33,375 nt of DNA from Marinilabiliaceae bacterium (lineage in GTDB: Bacteria > Bacteroidota > Bacteroidia > Bacteroidales > Marinilabiliaceae): positions 1 to 33,375 of the forward strand of contig JAEINY010000044.1 in assembly GCA_016342595.1 (NCBI GenBank), read 5' to 3'. The notes beneath the pieces are model-generated. The model saw nothing but the letters and a program-made list of their open reading frames with translations. It was not told the origin of the DNA and did no database searches. Both the position numbers and the translations under genes were made by a program. Each line of letters starts with the position of its first letter. The stretch's first letter is position 1. Positions 21,505-30,470 of this stretch are shown in pieces.

Positions 21505-23958
21505 TTACTTTCTAATTTGTGCGCCTAGTTCTCTTTCGAAGTTCATCATAAATTTCTTCATGATTTTATCGATTTGCTTGTCGTTAAGTGTTTTGGTTTC
21601 ATCCTGTAGGATAAAGCTTACGGCATAGGACTTTTTGCCGGCACCCAATTTTTTATCTTCAAAAACATCAAACAACGAGACGCTTTTTAATAGTTTCTTT
21701 TCTGTTTTTTGAGCGACGGCTTTCACCTGAGAAAACGTTACTTCTGTATTTAAAAGAAGTGCCAGGTCTCTTTTTACTTCCGGGAACTTGGAAATTTCAC
21801 TGTAGGAGATGGTTTTTTTGCTGCTTTTTTGAAGGATTGGTTCCCATTTAATTTCGGCAAAACAAACTGGTTGGTCAATGTCAAATGCTTTTAATAATTT
21901 GGCATCCACTAATCCATAGTTGATAACAGTTTTGTCCCCAATTTTTAAAGAGAGACCTTCTGCAAATAAGTCCGAAGTCGTTTCTTCTTCATCGAAATCA
22001 TTAAATGAAAGTCCCAGTTGAGCCAATACATTCTCAATCTGGTTTTTCAAATCAAAGAAAGAAACGCTTTGTTCCGGCGTATTCCAGTTTGCAGCAGCTT
22101 TGTTGCCGGTCATGAAAATACCAAGATGTTGATCTTCGTTATAGCTTTCAACAACATTTTTTGAAGCACCTGGCGTATAATAATAACAGTTTCCGGTTTC
22201 GAATAATTTCAGATCTGCATTGCGTCGGTTCCGGTTATGCTGAATTGATTCCAAACCACCAAACAGTAATGTTTGGCGCATCACACCTAAGTCGTTGCTC
22301 AAAGGATTGGCTAATTCAACCAATTGATCAGCGGGATAGGTTTTTAAAGCTTCGTAATAGCTGGCCTTTGTCAGTGAGTTGCACATGATTTCACTGAATC
22401 CGGTCGATGTAAGCTGAGTGGCTATGAGGTTGGTCAGCTTGTGGTTGTCTGGTTTTGGCGAATAGGAAATGGTGCTGTTCACCGAATCCGGCATTTCAAT
22501 ATTATTGTAACCATATATTCTCAAAATGTCTTCAATGACATCTGCCTCGCGTGTTACATCAACCCGATATGGAGGAATGGAGAGTTCTAAAACATCATCT
22601 GTTTCAGATTTGATTTCCATCTCCAATCCAGTCAAAATATTTTTGATGGTTTCTTTAGGAAGTTCTTTCCCAATTAGCCGATGAACATTGCTGTATTTTA
22701 AAGCGACTTTAAAATTCTCAATTGGCTGAGGGTAGATGTCGATCACTTCACTGGAAATGGTTCCGCCGGCTACTTCTTTAATTAAAAGAGCAGCACGTTT
22801 TAGCGCATGAACGGTCATGTTCGGATCAATACCACGCTCGAAACGGAAGCTGGCGTCGGTACTCAAGGTGTGGCGCTTGGCCGTTTTTCGCACCCATACC
22901 GGATGAAAATAAGCGCTTTCCAGGAATATTTTTGAAGTGGCATTACTCACACCACTTTCTATTCCTCCAAAAACTCCGGCGATACACATACCTTCCTCAG
23001 CATTGCAAATCATCAAATCCTGCTCAGACAGCTCACGTTCTGTTTCGTCAAGGGTTGTGAATAAAGTGCCGTCTGCCAGCGTTTTTACAATGACTTTATC
23101 ACCTTTTATTTTCGCACCATCAAAAGCATGAAGCGGTTGACCTAATTCATGTAACACATAGTTGGTGACATCCACCACATTATTGACAGGACTTAAACCA
23201 ATGGATTTCAGTTTTGTCTGCAACCATTTGGGTGACTCTTTTACGGTAATGTCGCTGATGGTCACACCGCAATAGCGCGGGCAAGCTTCGGTATTCTCAA
23301 CCCTTACATCAACAGGGTAGTTGGTGTTGTCTGGCGTGAATGCATCAACAGATGGTATTTTTACCTGAACATCCGGATTTTGTTGTTTCAGAAATGCAGC
23401 CAAATCGCGCGCTACACCAAAGTGTGAAGCCCCATCTACCCGGTTGGGAGTGAGGTCTATTTCAATACAGGTGTCTGTTTCTACTTCAAAATAGTCCTTT
23501 GCCAGTGTCCCCACTGCTACACCAGCTGGCAAAACCAAAATGCCATCGTGGCTGGCTCCCATGCCAATTTCATCTTCAGCACAAATCATCCCCAAAGATA
23601 CTTCACCACGTATTTTTGATTTTTTAATAGTGAAGTTATCATCACCACTATATAATACGGTACCAACAGTTGCTACGACTACTTTTTGACCGGCAGCTAC
23701 ATTGGGAGCTCCACATACAATGGGTAGCGGTTCGGCTTGTCCAATATTTACAGTTGTTTTACTTAACTTATCGGCACCTGGGTGTTTTTCACAAGTCAGT
23801 ACTTCTCCGATAATGAGGCCTTCCAGCCCGCCTTTTACCGACTGAGTTTCTTCTATTCCACCTACTTCCAGTCCGATGTCAGTTAATATCTCGGATACTT
23901 TTTCCGGAGCAAGGTCAATATCAATGTAGTTTTTCAGCCAGTTGTAAGAAATATTCAT
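21505..23958 (-). CDS. pheT: Phenylalanyl-tRNA synthetase beta subunit
   Basis: The subunit has 817 residues, full length for the bacterial type. The domains in order are: B1 start MNISYNWLKNYIDIDL; the EMAP-II-like tRNA-binding B2 insertion at about 40-150 (VLTCEKHPGADKLSKTTVN, VVCGAPNVAAGQKV); the B3/B4 editing module (VDVTNYVLHELGQPLHAFD, SFRFERGID); the B5 DNA-binding-like domain (about 405-475); the catalytic-like B6/B7 core (CNSLTKASYYEAL, GLESIQHNRNRRNADLKLFETG); and the C-terminal FDX-ACB anticodon-binding domain (about 725-817, SKFPEVKRDLALLLNTEVTF). It pairs with PheS, which is not in this window; in many bacteria pheS is adjacent, so the subunits are split here. It is transcribed from a box at 24057-24064 through a leader with two hairpins. 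Confidence 0.97.
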   Translation of the reverse strand: MNISYNWLKNYIDIDLAPEKVSEILTDIGLEVGGIEETQSVKGGLEGLIIGEVLTCEKHPGADKLSKTTVNIGQAEPLPIVCGAPNVAAGQKVVVATVGTVLYSGDDNFTIKKSKIRGEVSLGMICAEDEIGMGASHDGILVLPAGVAVGTLAKDYFEVETDTCIEIDLTPNRVDGASHFGVARDLAAFLKQQNPDVQVKIPSVDAFTPDNTNYPVDVRVENTEACPRYCGVTISDITVKESPKWLQTKLKSIGLSPVNNVVDVTNYVLHELGQPLHAFDGAKIKGDKVIVKTLADGTLFTTLDETERELSEQDLMICNAEEGMCIAGVFGGIESGVSNATSKIFLESAYFHPVWVRKTAKRHTLSTDASFRFERGIDPNMTVHALKRAALLIKEVAGGTISSEVIDIYPQPIENFKVALKYSNVHRLIGKELPKETIKNILTGLEMEIKSETDDVLELSIPPYRVDVTREADVIEDILRIYGYNNIEMPDSVNSTISYSPKPDNHKLTNLIATQLTSTGFSEIMCNSLTKASYYEALKTYPADQLVELANPLSNDLGVMRQTLLFGGLESIQHNRNRRNADLKLFETGNCYYYTPGASKNVVESYNEDQHLGIFMTGNKAAANWNTPEQSVSFFDLKNQIENVLAQLGLSFNDFDEEETTSDLFAEGLSLKIGDKTVINYGLVDAKLLKAFDIDQPVCFAEIKWEPILQKSSKKTISYSEISKFPEVKRDLALLLNTEVTFSQVKAVAQKTEKKLLKSVSLFDVFEDKKLGAGKKSYAVSFILQDETKTLNDKQIDKIMKKFMMNFERELGAQIRK

Positions 23959-23995
23959 TCGTCTAAATTCATTAAATGTTAAACATGTAATGCAG

Positions 23996-24040
23996 CCGAT
24001 TGGTTTATTATCAATCGGTTAGACCCGACGGGCCGGGGTC
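23996..24040 (-). promoter_or_regulatory. Two hairpins in the pheT leader
   Basis: Reading towards pheT, GACCC/GGGTC (24022-24026 with 24036-24040, G/C-rich 9-base loop) is followed by CCGATTG/CAATCGG (23996-24002 with 24012-24018, 9-base A/T loop). Both lie inside the roughly 90-base leader expected from the -7 box at 24057-24064. There is no T-run after the second stem and no T-box specifier or leader peptide rich in Phe that I can see, so any attenuation mechanism is speculative. Confidence 0.4.
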
Positions 24041-24056
24041 CTTTTTCAACAGCCAA

Positions 24057-24064
24057 CAAAAGTA
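24057..24064 (-). promoter_or_regulatory. -7 box for pheT
   Basis: The minus strand reads TACTTTTG, an exact TAnnTTTG match. It predicts transcription from about 24050 and a leader of about 92 bases. No -33 element is evident. Confidence 0.45.
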
Positions 24065-24142
24065 ATGATTTTAGGGGCTGAATGCTAATAATTCACGCTT
24101 ACTTTTTAGTGAAGCCGGGCAGGTGTCTGAATAGTGATTATT

Positions 24143-24165
24143 CTCCGCCTTTTTTCAAGGAGGAG
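24143..24165. repeat. Short inverted repeat in the pheT/surE divergent gap
   Basis: CTCCGCCTT and AAGGAGGAG pair at eight of nine positions around TTTTC. With the following GTACCGCGAAGGATGAGTGG it resembles purine-rich dispersed intergenic words seen in Bacteroidota. The remainder of 24065-24285 holds nothing I recognise. Confidence 0.45.
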
Positions 24166-24285
24166 TACCGCGAAGGATGAGTGGGGAGGTGGTTATTTGT
24201 TTAAAAGCAATTTCCCTGAGAGGATCTGTGATTCGGTTTCATAATTTTGGTGTTGGGTTTCGGTTAATAAATAAAAGTGGCATTT

Positions 24286-24316
24286 TTGCCGCTTTACCTC
24301 ACAATACATATCTTTG
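24286..24316 (+). promoter_or_regulatory. Promoter of the surE-lpxB-gldFG operon
   Basis: TTG (24286-24288, within TTTTTG) and TATCTTTG (24309-24316) are separated by 20 bases, an ideal Bacteroidota -33/-7 pair. Transcription should start near 24323, 16 bases before the surE ATG. Confidence 0.7.
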
Positions 24317-24338
24317 ATTTCTTAAAGATAGTAATAGG

Positions 24339-25127
24339 ATGGAAAACATAAAGCATAGGCCGTTAATCCTGGTGACCAATGATGATGGTATTAAAGCCGG
24401 AGGTATAGTTGCTGTAGTGAGGATGTTAAAGAGTTTTGGTGATGTAGTAGTGGTAGCACCCAATCAATCTTATTCTGGTATGTCACATGCAATCACTGTT
24501 AAAGTACCATTATATGCTAAATTGGTGAAGGAAAGCGAAGGGCTCAAAGCTTATAAAGTAAACGGGACACCTGTTGATTGTGTGAAGCTGGCCTTGAATA
24601 AATTGCTGGATCGACGACCTGATCTGATTGTTTCAGGTATTAACCACGGAAGTAACTCCAGTATTAGTATTCACTATTCCGGAACAATGGGGGCTGCACG
24701 TGAAGGGGCATTGGGAGGCATTCCCTCCATTGGTTTATCTTTACTGAATTACAGTTATGAAGCTGATTTTACGCATGCAGTGATGTTTGCTGAAAGAGTT
24801 GTGAAGCATGTTATTGATAATGGCTTACCTGATCATACTTATCTGAATGTGAATGTCCCGGATGGGATGAATGTGAAAGGAATGAAAGTCGTGCGTCAGG
24901 CTCATGGAAGATGGGTGGAGGAGTTTGTGGAACGTGAGGACCCGCGTCATCGAAAATACTATTGGTTAACTGGTCATTTTAAAAACCTGGAACCGGAGGC
25001 CATTGATACGGATGAATATGTTTTGAGTGAAGGCTATGTCTCTGTCGTGCCTTGCTTGTTGGATGCAACATCGCATCCGGTAATTGACCAATTAAAAGGA
25101 TTAAACCATGAACTGCAAGTGCAATAA
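24339..25127 (+). CDS. surE: 5'/3'-nucleotidase SurE
   Basis: The protein has 262 residues and is a cytoplasmic metal-dependent phosphatase acting on nucleoside monophosphates. The metal site is complete: D15 and D16 in LVTNDDGI, S46 in QSYSGMS and N102 in SGINHGSN. The following HYSGTMGAAREG and GLPDHTYLNVNVP are family hallmarks. Length is typical. It heads a plus-strand run surE-orf98-lpxB-gldF-gldG with overlaps or gaps of a few bases, and a good promoter precedes it. SurE has stress- and stationary-phase associations in other bacteria; nothing here shows that this copy is stress-regulated. Confidence 0.96.
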   Translation: MENIKHRPLILVTNDDGIKAGGIVAVVRMLKSFGDVVVVAPNQSYSGMSHAITVKVPLYAKLVKESEGLKAYKVNGTPVDCVKLALNKLLDRRPDLIVSGINHGSNSSISIHYSGTMGAAREGALGGIPSIGLSLLNYSYEADFTHAVMFAERVVKHVIDNGLPDHTYLNVNVPDGMNVKGMKVVRQAHGRWVEEFVEREDPRHRKYYWLTGHFKNLEPEAIDTDEYVLSEGYVSVVPCLLDATSHPVIDQLKGLNHELQVQ

Positions 25128-25404
25128 ACTGTATATTGGAATTATTATTGGACTCATTTTACCAATGATTATGGCTGTCATTTTATATTTGACTCTTTAT
25201 AAAGGGCAATTGGAGTTTATAACATTTTTGGATCGATTAATTGAACGGGGAAGTATTGGAAAATTGTTAAGTATTAGTGTACTTCCTAATTTGATTGTTT
25301 TTTTTGTGGCCATTAATCTGGATCGTTTATTAGCGGCCAGAGGCATTGTAACTGCCACCTTGGTATATGCTGTGGTTGTTTTAGTATTTAAATTTATGAT
25401 TTGA
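25108..25404 (+). CDS. Small inner-membrane protein between surE and lpxB
   Basis: The protein has 98 residues with three hydrophobic segments (about 8-30, 49-70, 76-97) and a short polar loop LDRLIERGSIGK between the first two. The N-terminus carries CKCNK. Its ATG lies 20 bases inside surE in another frame, and lpxB begins 4 bases after its stop, so translation is probably coupled. I recall a similarly sized membrane ORF at this place in other Bacteroidota, which favours a real, conserved gene over chance. No enzyme motif is present. A role linked to lipid A or envelope assembly is inferred only from position. Confidence 0.8.
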   Translation: MNCKCNKLYIGIIIGLILPMIMAVILYLTLYKGQLEFITFLDRLIERGSIGKLLSISVLPNLIVFFVAINLDRLLAARGIVTATLVYAVVVLVFKFMI

Positions 25405-25408
25405 TAAT

Positions 25409-26557
25409 ATGCGATATTACCTGATAGCCGGTGAAGCATCCGGCGATTTACATACTTCTAACCTGATGAAAGCTCTGAAAGAGTTAGATCCTGAAGCGGA
25501 GTTCAGATATTGGGGAGGAGAACTGATGCAGGCCCAGGGAGGAACTCTGGTGAAGCATTATAAAGATACAGCCTTCATGGGCGGATGGGATGTATTGATG
25601 AATATCAATACCATTCGCAAAAATTTTAAACTCTGTCAGAAAGACATATTGGCTTTTCAACCAGATGTGTTAATCTTGGTTGATTATGCTGGTTTTAATC
25701 TGAGGATGGCCAAGTTTGCCCGGGCACATGATTTAAATGTTTACTATTATATTGCACCCAAAGTATGGGCCTGGAACCGTAAACGTGTACATCAATTAAA
25801 AGCTTATGTAGACCGTATGTTTACCATTTTGCCTTTCGAGACAAAGTTTTTTCAATCCTATGGCATAGAGGTGGAGTACAGTGGTAATCCTGTACTGGAT
25901 GCTATTCATAATCGCAAGAATAAAGATGAAGTTTTTGATACATTTCTAGGTCGGAATCATCAATTGGATCAACGGCCTAAAGTAGCTTTGCTGGCCGGTA
26001 GTCGTAAGTCGGAGATAAAATATGTGTTGCCGGATATGTTGAAGATGGTGGAGAAGTATCCGGATTATCAATTTGTGATTGCCGGGGCACCTTCTTTTTC
26101 TTACGAGGAGTATAAGCCATTTATTGAAGGGACAGATGTGGCAGTTGTCTTTGATCAGACCTATGAATTGCTGCAACAAGCCAGAGTAGCACTTGTGACT
26201 TCGGGAACGGCAACGCTCGAAACAGCATTGTTGAATTGCCCTCAGGTTGTTTGTTACAAAATGTGGGGTGGTGTTGTTTCTGATTTTATTGCCAAGAAAA
26301 TTCTGATTAAGGTACCTTATATCTCTTTGGTCAATTTAATTCTGGAAAAAGAAGCCGTCATTGAGTTGTTTCAAGCAGACTTCTCGCTGGAGAAACTGGA
26401 GACCGAATTAGGTGATTTATTGACCGAATCACCTCGCCGACGCGAGATGATGGGGGATTATGAGGAATTACATCGACGTATGGGCGGTCCTGGCTCGAGT
26501 TATAAAACGGCAGACTTGATGCTCAAAGCCTTGAAACAATCAAATAAAAAGAAATAA
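25409..26557 (+). CDS. lpxB: Lipid-A-disaccharide synthase
   Basis: This 382-residue peripheral membrane glycosyltransferase (GT19) joins lipid X to UDP-2,3-diacylglucosamine to give the lipid A disaccharide. The N-terminal Rossmann half has the signature GEASGDLH (8-15), followed by YWGGELMQAQGG, ILVDYAGFNLRMAK and the highly conserved YYIAPKVWAWN and RMFTILPFE. The C-terminal half has ALLAGSRKSEI, the donor-binding TSGTATLETALLN and PYISLVNLI. Length matches the family. Its presence confirms a lipid A-making Gram-negative. It sits three bases before gldF in one operon. Confidence 0.96.
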   Translation: MRYYLIAGEASGDLHTSNLMKALKELDPEAEFRYWGGELMQAQGGTLVKHYKDTAFMGGWDVLMNINTIRKNFKLCQKDILAFQPDVLILVDYAGFNLRMAKFARAHDLNVYYYIAPKVWAWNRKRVHQLKAYVDRMFTILPFETKFFQSYGIEVEYSGNPVLDAIHNRKNKDEVFDTFLGRNHQLDQRPKVALLAGSRKSEIKYVLPDMLKMVEKYPDYQFVIAGAPSFSYEEYKPFIEGTDVAVVFDQTYELLQQARVALVTSGTATLETALLNCPQVVCYKMWGGVVSDFIAKKILIKVPYISLVNLILEKEAVIELFQADFSLEKLETELGDLLTESPRRREMMGDYEELHRRMGGPGSSYKTADLMLKALKQSNKKK

Positions 26558-26560
26558 TTC

Positions 26561-27292
26561 ATGATTTCTTTATTACGAAAAGAAGTAGCTGCCTTTTTTA
26601 GCTCTATCACCGGGGCGTTGGTGGTCTCCGTTTTCTTATTGACCACTGGCCTGTTTTTATGGGTAATTCCCGGAGAGATGAATATTCTCTTTGGCGGATA
26701 TTCCACATTGGAGTCCTTGTTTTATTTGGCACCCTGGGTGTATTTGTTTCTGGTGCCGGCAGTGACTATGCGTCTCTTTGCCGATGAGAAGAAAGCAGGT
26801 ACACTGGAGCTCTTATTGACGCGTCCGGTATCGGAGATGAAAATAGTTTGGGCGAAGTATTTAGCTGGTTTGATTGTGGTTATAATCAGTTTGTTGCCTA
26901 CATTTATTTATTTCTTTTCAGTTTATTATTTGGGCAATCCGGTCGGTAATATGGATGTGGGAGGTACCTGGGGATCCTATCTGGGATTATTCTTCCTGGC
27001 GGCTATTTATGTGGCCATTGGCGTCTTTGCATCGGCTTTATCCGATAATCAGATTGTAGCCTTTGTGATAGCGGTAGTACTTTGCTTTTTGTTATATAGT
27101 GGCATGGATTCCATAGCAGCCATGCCCGGATTAAGATCGCTGAGTGATACGATTACAACCATTGGCATTGATAGTCATTACCGTTCTATCAGCAGGGGAG
27201 TGGTTGATTCGCGCGACATCATCTATTTTGCCGGTGTGGTATATTTCTTTCTATTTCTCACCAAAACGGTTTTGAATAGCCGTAAGTGGTAA
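26561..27292 (+). CDS. gldF: GldF-type ABC permease (gliding-associated)
   Basis: The permease has 243 residues with six predicted membrane segments and the ABC-2 pattern: a cytoplasmic start MISLLRKEVAAFFSSITG, then MRLFADEKKAGTLELLLTRPVSEMKIVWAKYLAG (the amphipathic coupling region), and later SDNQIVAFVIAVVLCF and FAGVVYFFLFLTK. Members pair with GldG and an ATPase (GldA). In Flavobacterium this complex is needed for gliding, but homologues are also widespread in non-gliding Bacteroidota, so motility should not be concluded. The gene overlaps nothing; gldG starts 18 bases after its stop from the ATG chosen here. No gldA is adjacent. Confidence 0.9.
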   Translation: MISLLRKEVAAFFSSITGALVVSVFLLTTGLFLWVIPGEMNILFGGYSTLESLFYLAPWVYLFLVPAVTMRLFADEKKAGTLELLLTRPVSEMKIVWAKYLAGLIVVIISLLPTFIYFFSVYYLGNPVGNMDVGGTWGSYLGLFFLAAIYVAIGVFASALSDNQIVAFVIAVVLCFLLYSGMDSIAAMPGLRSLSDTITTIGIDSHYRSISRGVVDSRDIIYFAGVVYFFLFLTKTVLNSRKW

Positions 27293-27309
27293 CATCCAAT
27301 TTTTTATCG

Positions 27310-29007
27310 ATGAGGAACCAAGAAAACAGAATTAATAGTCTTTTTAAGTTGGCCATTGTGTTAGTGGTAATTGTGGTTGTTAACTGGTTGGCACAACAAT
27401 GGTTTATTCGGGTTGATTTAACTTCGGAAGGGCGCTATACATTATCGGATACTACAAAAGACTTCCTATCTAACTTACCAGAAGATGTGTATGTAAAAGT
27501 ATACCTGGACGGTGACTTGAATGTTGGATTTAGTAAACTTTCCAATGCGACACGAGAGATGATGGAGGAGTTTGAGGTTTACGGTAATGATAAATTACTT
27601 TTTGAGTTTATTGATCCGGCTGAAGGGACCATTCAGGAGAAGAAAGACCGAATGAAAGAGTTGAAGGAATATGGCCTGGAGCCTCAATTGGTGGATGAAA
27701 CGGCAGAGGATGGACGGAAAATCAGGTCCTATGTATTTCCATATGCGCTTGTTTATTATAACGAACGGGTGGTGGGTGTGAACTTGCTCGAAAACCTGCC
27801 TGGCAGAGGAGGGGCTGAAAATCTGAATATTTCCATAGAAAGTCTGGAGTTTAAATTTGCAGATGCCTTCAAGCGGTTAATTACTGAAGAAAAACCACGA
27901 ATTGCCTTTTTAGAAGGGCATGGTGAGTTGGATGAGCTGGATGTGATAGAAGCCACCGATGCACTCTCTGCTTATTACCAGGTGGATCGCGGTCGTATAG
28001 GAAATAATCCATCCATTTTAGACCCCTATAAACTGGTAATTGTAGCCAAACCTAGTCGGTCCTTCTCGGAGAAAGATAAATTTATTTTGGACCAATATCT
28101 CATGAATGGCGGTCGCCTTTTGTTTTTTGTAGATGCAGTGAATGTCACATTGGACAGTCTGCGACGAGCCCCTCAAACCATGGGACTTTATGCTGATGTG
28201 AACCTGCAGGATCAATTGTTCAAATATGGGGTGCGTATCAATCCGGTTATTGTAGAGGATATTCAGGCTGGACGTATCATGATGAATGTGTCGCCTAAAG
28301 GTCAGCCTAAATTGGTACCTTTTCCCTGGTTGTACAGTCCCTTAATGGCTACATCACCTGTTCATGCCATTACCCGTAATGTGAATTTGGTACGCGGTGA
28401 TTTTACGAGTACCATTGATACGGTAGGTAGGGATTTGGAAGTTAGCCGTGAGGTATTATTGCGGACTTCTCAATTGACCAAGGTAAATCAAACACCCGTT
28501 TTCATTAATATGATGGAGGTGAACCAGCAACCCGATCGAAAAGCGTTTAATCATTCTTTTTTACCCACAGCCATTGCACAGGAAGGTTATTTCCCGTCTG
28601 TATTTCAAAACAGGCAAGTGCCGGCAGGTATTCAAATGAATGGGAAGCAGGTTAAGGTAAAAAGTCAACTGACGCGAATGGTAGTCGTGGCTGATGGAGA
28701 TATCATCAAAAATGAAGTACGCTTTAAAGATTCTAATCCTCAAGTTCAACAGTTGGGTTTTGATGAAGGCTCAAAACAGGTGTTTGGAAATAAGGATTTT
28801 ATCGTCAATGCGGTGAATTATCTTTGTGATGATGAAGGATGGATGGCCTTACGAGGTCGTAATTTTACATTGCGTTTGCTGGATCGGGAACAGTTGAGTA
28901 GCGGCACGATATTTTGGAAGTGGCTCAATGTGGGGGCTCCTGTTTTGCTCATTATTATAGGAAGTGTAGTTTTTTTATGGATTCGTAAGCGAAAATATGG
29001 TAAATGA
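27310..29007 (+). CDS. gldG: GldG-type periplasmic component of the gliding-associated ABC system
   Basis: The protein has 565 residues. It has an N-terminal membrane segment (about 13-30, LAIVLVVIVVVNWLAQQW), a large extracytoplasmic body and a C-terminal membrane segment (about 540-558) with a short basic tail WIRKRKYGK. The start of the body has the family words RVDLTSEGRYTLSDTTKDFL and DVYVKVYLDGDL; mid-protein IAFLEGHGELDE and LLFFVDAVNV follow. It works with GldF. A GTG at 27286 is in frame, but it overlaps gldF and adds eight residues without conservation, so the ATG at 27310 is preferred. Next downstream is dnaN, a gldF-gldG-dnaN order also known in flavobacteria. Length is typical. 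Confidence 0.9.
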   Translation: MRNQENRINSLFKLAIVLVVIVVVNWLAQQWFIRVDLTSEGRYTLSDTTKDFLSNLPEDVYVKVYLDGDLNVGFSKLSNATREMMEEFEVYGNDKLLFEFIDPAEGTIQEKKDRMKELKEYGLEPQLVDETAEDGRKIRSYVFPYALVYYNERVVGVNLLENLPGRGGAENLNISIESLEFKFADAFKRLITEEKPRIAFLEGHGELDELDVIEATDALSAYYQVDRGRIGNNPSILDPYKLVIVAKPSRSFSEKDKFILDQYLMNGGRLLFFVDAVNVTLDSLRRAPQTMGLYADVNLQDQLFKYGVRINPVIVEDIQAGRIMMNVSPKGQPKLVPFPWLYSPLMATSPVHAITRNVNLVRGDFTSTIDTVGRDLEVSREVLLRTSQLTKVNQTPVFINMMEVNQQPDRKAFNHSFLPTAIAQEGYFPSVFQNRQVPAGIQMNGKQVKVKSQLTRMVVVADGDIIKNEVRFKDSNPQVQQLGFDEGSKQVFGNKDFIVNAVNYLCDDEGWMALRGRNFTLRLLDREQLSSGTIFWKWLNVGAPVLLIIIGSVVFLWIRKRKYGK

Positions 29008-29186
29008 TAACTTTTCGCCCTTCGTGCCGGAGGTTATTGTTATTTTGGAGCTATTGTCGAATAGATAAGACTATTTTGTTTGATGGAATGAAGCTATTTC
29101 ATTTTTTTAATAAAGAGTTTTTGTTCTGTTTCTCTATTGTTTGCGGGCATTGTTTAAAAAAACAGTAAAACTTCCTGTAAATGCCA

Positions 29187-29217
29187 TTTTGACACGTTAT
29201 CTTTTTTTGTATATTTC
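29187..29217 (+). promoter_or_regulatory. Candidate dnaN promoter
   Basis: TTTTG (29187-29191) and TATATTTC (29210-29217, one base off TAnnTTTG) are 18 bases apart. The implied leader is about 87 bases. The rest of the 303-base gap after gldG (29008-29186) shows only a weak ATAAC/GTTAT stem just after the gldG stop. Confidence 0.4.
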
Positions 29218-29310
29218 GACTTGGAAAATGGTTAACACAAAAAGTGATTAAGAAACCATTTGGTCAGGGCTTTTAGTAATAATTGACAAGAACTTAAAAA
29301 CATATAACCA

Positions 29311-30438
29311 ATGAAATTTGTAGTTTCCAGCACAGAATTGCTGTCTCACTTACAAGCCATAAGTCGGGTGATCAGTAACAAAAGTACATTGCCTATTCTC
29401 GATAATTTTTTATTCGACCTGAAGGACAATAAGCTGGTGTTAACGGCTTCTGACCTGGAAGTAACCATGGTGACCTCTCTGGAACTGGAAAATGTGGATG
29501 GTGAAGGTACCATAGCGATGCCTTCGCGCATTTTGCTGGAAACACTTAAGAAATTCCCGGAGCAACCCTTGAATTTTGAAATCAACATGGATACGTTTGC
29601 AGTAGACATTGTGACGGAGAAAGGTAAGTTTAGTGTGGTGGGGCAAAATGGAGAAGATTTTCCGGAGTTGCCAGGTCTGGATGAAGATAAAAGCTCTCGT
29701 TTACGAGTCTCTGTTGATCTGTTGCAGGTGGGTATCAACAAAACCTTATTCGCCACTGCTGATGACGAATTACGTCCGGTGATGAATGGTATTTTGGTAG
29801 AGTTATCCCCTGAGAATATGACATTCGTGGCTTCTGATTCGCACAAACTGGTGCGTTACCGTCGTTTGGATGCCAAAACGGATTTTGATGCATCTTTCAT
29901 TCTGCCTAAAAAACCGGCGAGTTTGTTAAAGAATGTATTGCCTAAAGAAGATGGCGACGTTAGCATCGAATTCGATGATAAGAATGCATTTTTCACCTTG
30001 CCAAACTATAAATTAGTGTGTCGGTTGGTTGAGGGGAATTATCCGAGTTATAATGCAGTGATTCCTCAGGATAATCCATATAAAGTAATTATTGATCGTA
30101 TTGAGTTTTATAACACTTTAAGTCGTGTATCCTTATTTTCGAATCAAGCCAGTAACCTGGTTAAATTGAAAATGGGTAGTAATGAAATGACTGTTTCGGC
30201 CCAGGATATTGATTTTAGTATTTCTGCTCACGAACGTTTGGGCTGTCAATATGAAGGCGATGACATGGAGATTGGTTTTAAGTCAGGTTTTCTGGCAGAC
30301 ATCCTGGATAACCTGAACTCATCTGATGTGGTATTGGAATTATCCGATCCATCACGAGCAGGTATTCTATTGCCATTTGAAAACGGTGACAACGAAGAAG
30401 AGTTGATGTTGTTGATGCCAATGATGATCAATGTTTAA
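29311..30438 (+). CDS. dnaN: DNA polymerase III beta subunit (sliding clamp)
   Basis: The protein has 375 residues in three similar clamp domains (about 1-120, 130-250, 255-375). Recognisable blocks are MKFVVSSTELLSHLQAISRVI, STLPILDNFLF, the domain-two start LLQVGINKTLFATADDELRPVMNGIL with DSHKLVRYRR, and the C-terminal MLLMPMMINV, which replaces the usual M-P-x-R-L ending and is normal for Bacteroidota. It tethers the replicase to DNA and serves as a hub for repair polymerases. It is not accompanied by dnaA or recF, and I see no DnaA-box cluster, so this is not an obvious replication origin. A strong terminator follows. Confidence 0.97.
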   Translation: MKFVVSSTELLSHLQAISRVISNKSTLPILDNFLFDLKDNKLVLTASDLEVTMVTSLELENVDGEGTIAMPSRILLETLKKFPEQPLNFEINMDTFAVDIVTEKGKFSVVGQNGEDFPELPGLDEDKSSRLRVSVDLLQVGINKTLFATADDELRPVMNGILVELSPENMTFVASDSHKLVRYRRLDAKTDFDASFILPKKPASLLKNVLPKEDGDVSIEFDDKNAFFTLPNYKLVCRLVEGNYPSYNAVIPQDNPYKVIIDRIEFYNTLSRVSLFSNQASNLVKLKMGSNEMTVSAQDIDFSISAHERLGCQYEGDDMEIGFKSGFLADILDNLNSSDVVLELSDPSRAGILLPFENGDNEEELMLLMPMMINV

Positions 30439-30470
30439 GAAGTAAGGAAATAGACATTAGATAATAAGAT

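Noticed and set aside
22161..23131. Plus-strand frames within pheT
   Set aside because: They are shadows of the full-length, motif-complete pheT on the minus strand.
23996..24040. T-box riboswitch or tRNA in the pheT leader
   Set aside because: No T-box antiterminator bulge sequence, specifier stem or cloverleaf can be drawn; only two simple stems exist.
29008..29310. Replication origin next to dnaN
   Set aside because: No dnaA, no cluster of TTATCCACA-type boxes and no AT-rich unwinding element were found; gldG-dnaN adjacency is a known non-origin arrangement.
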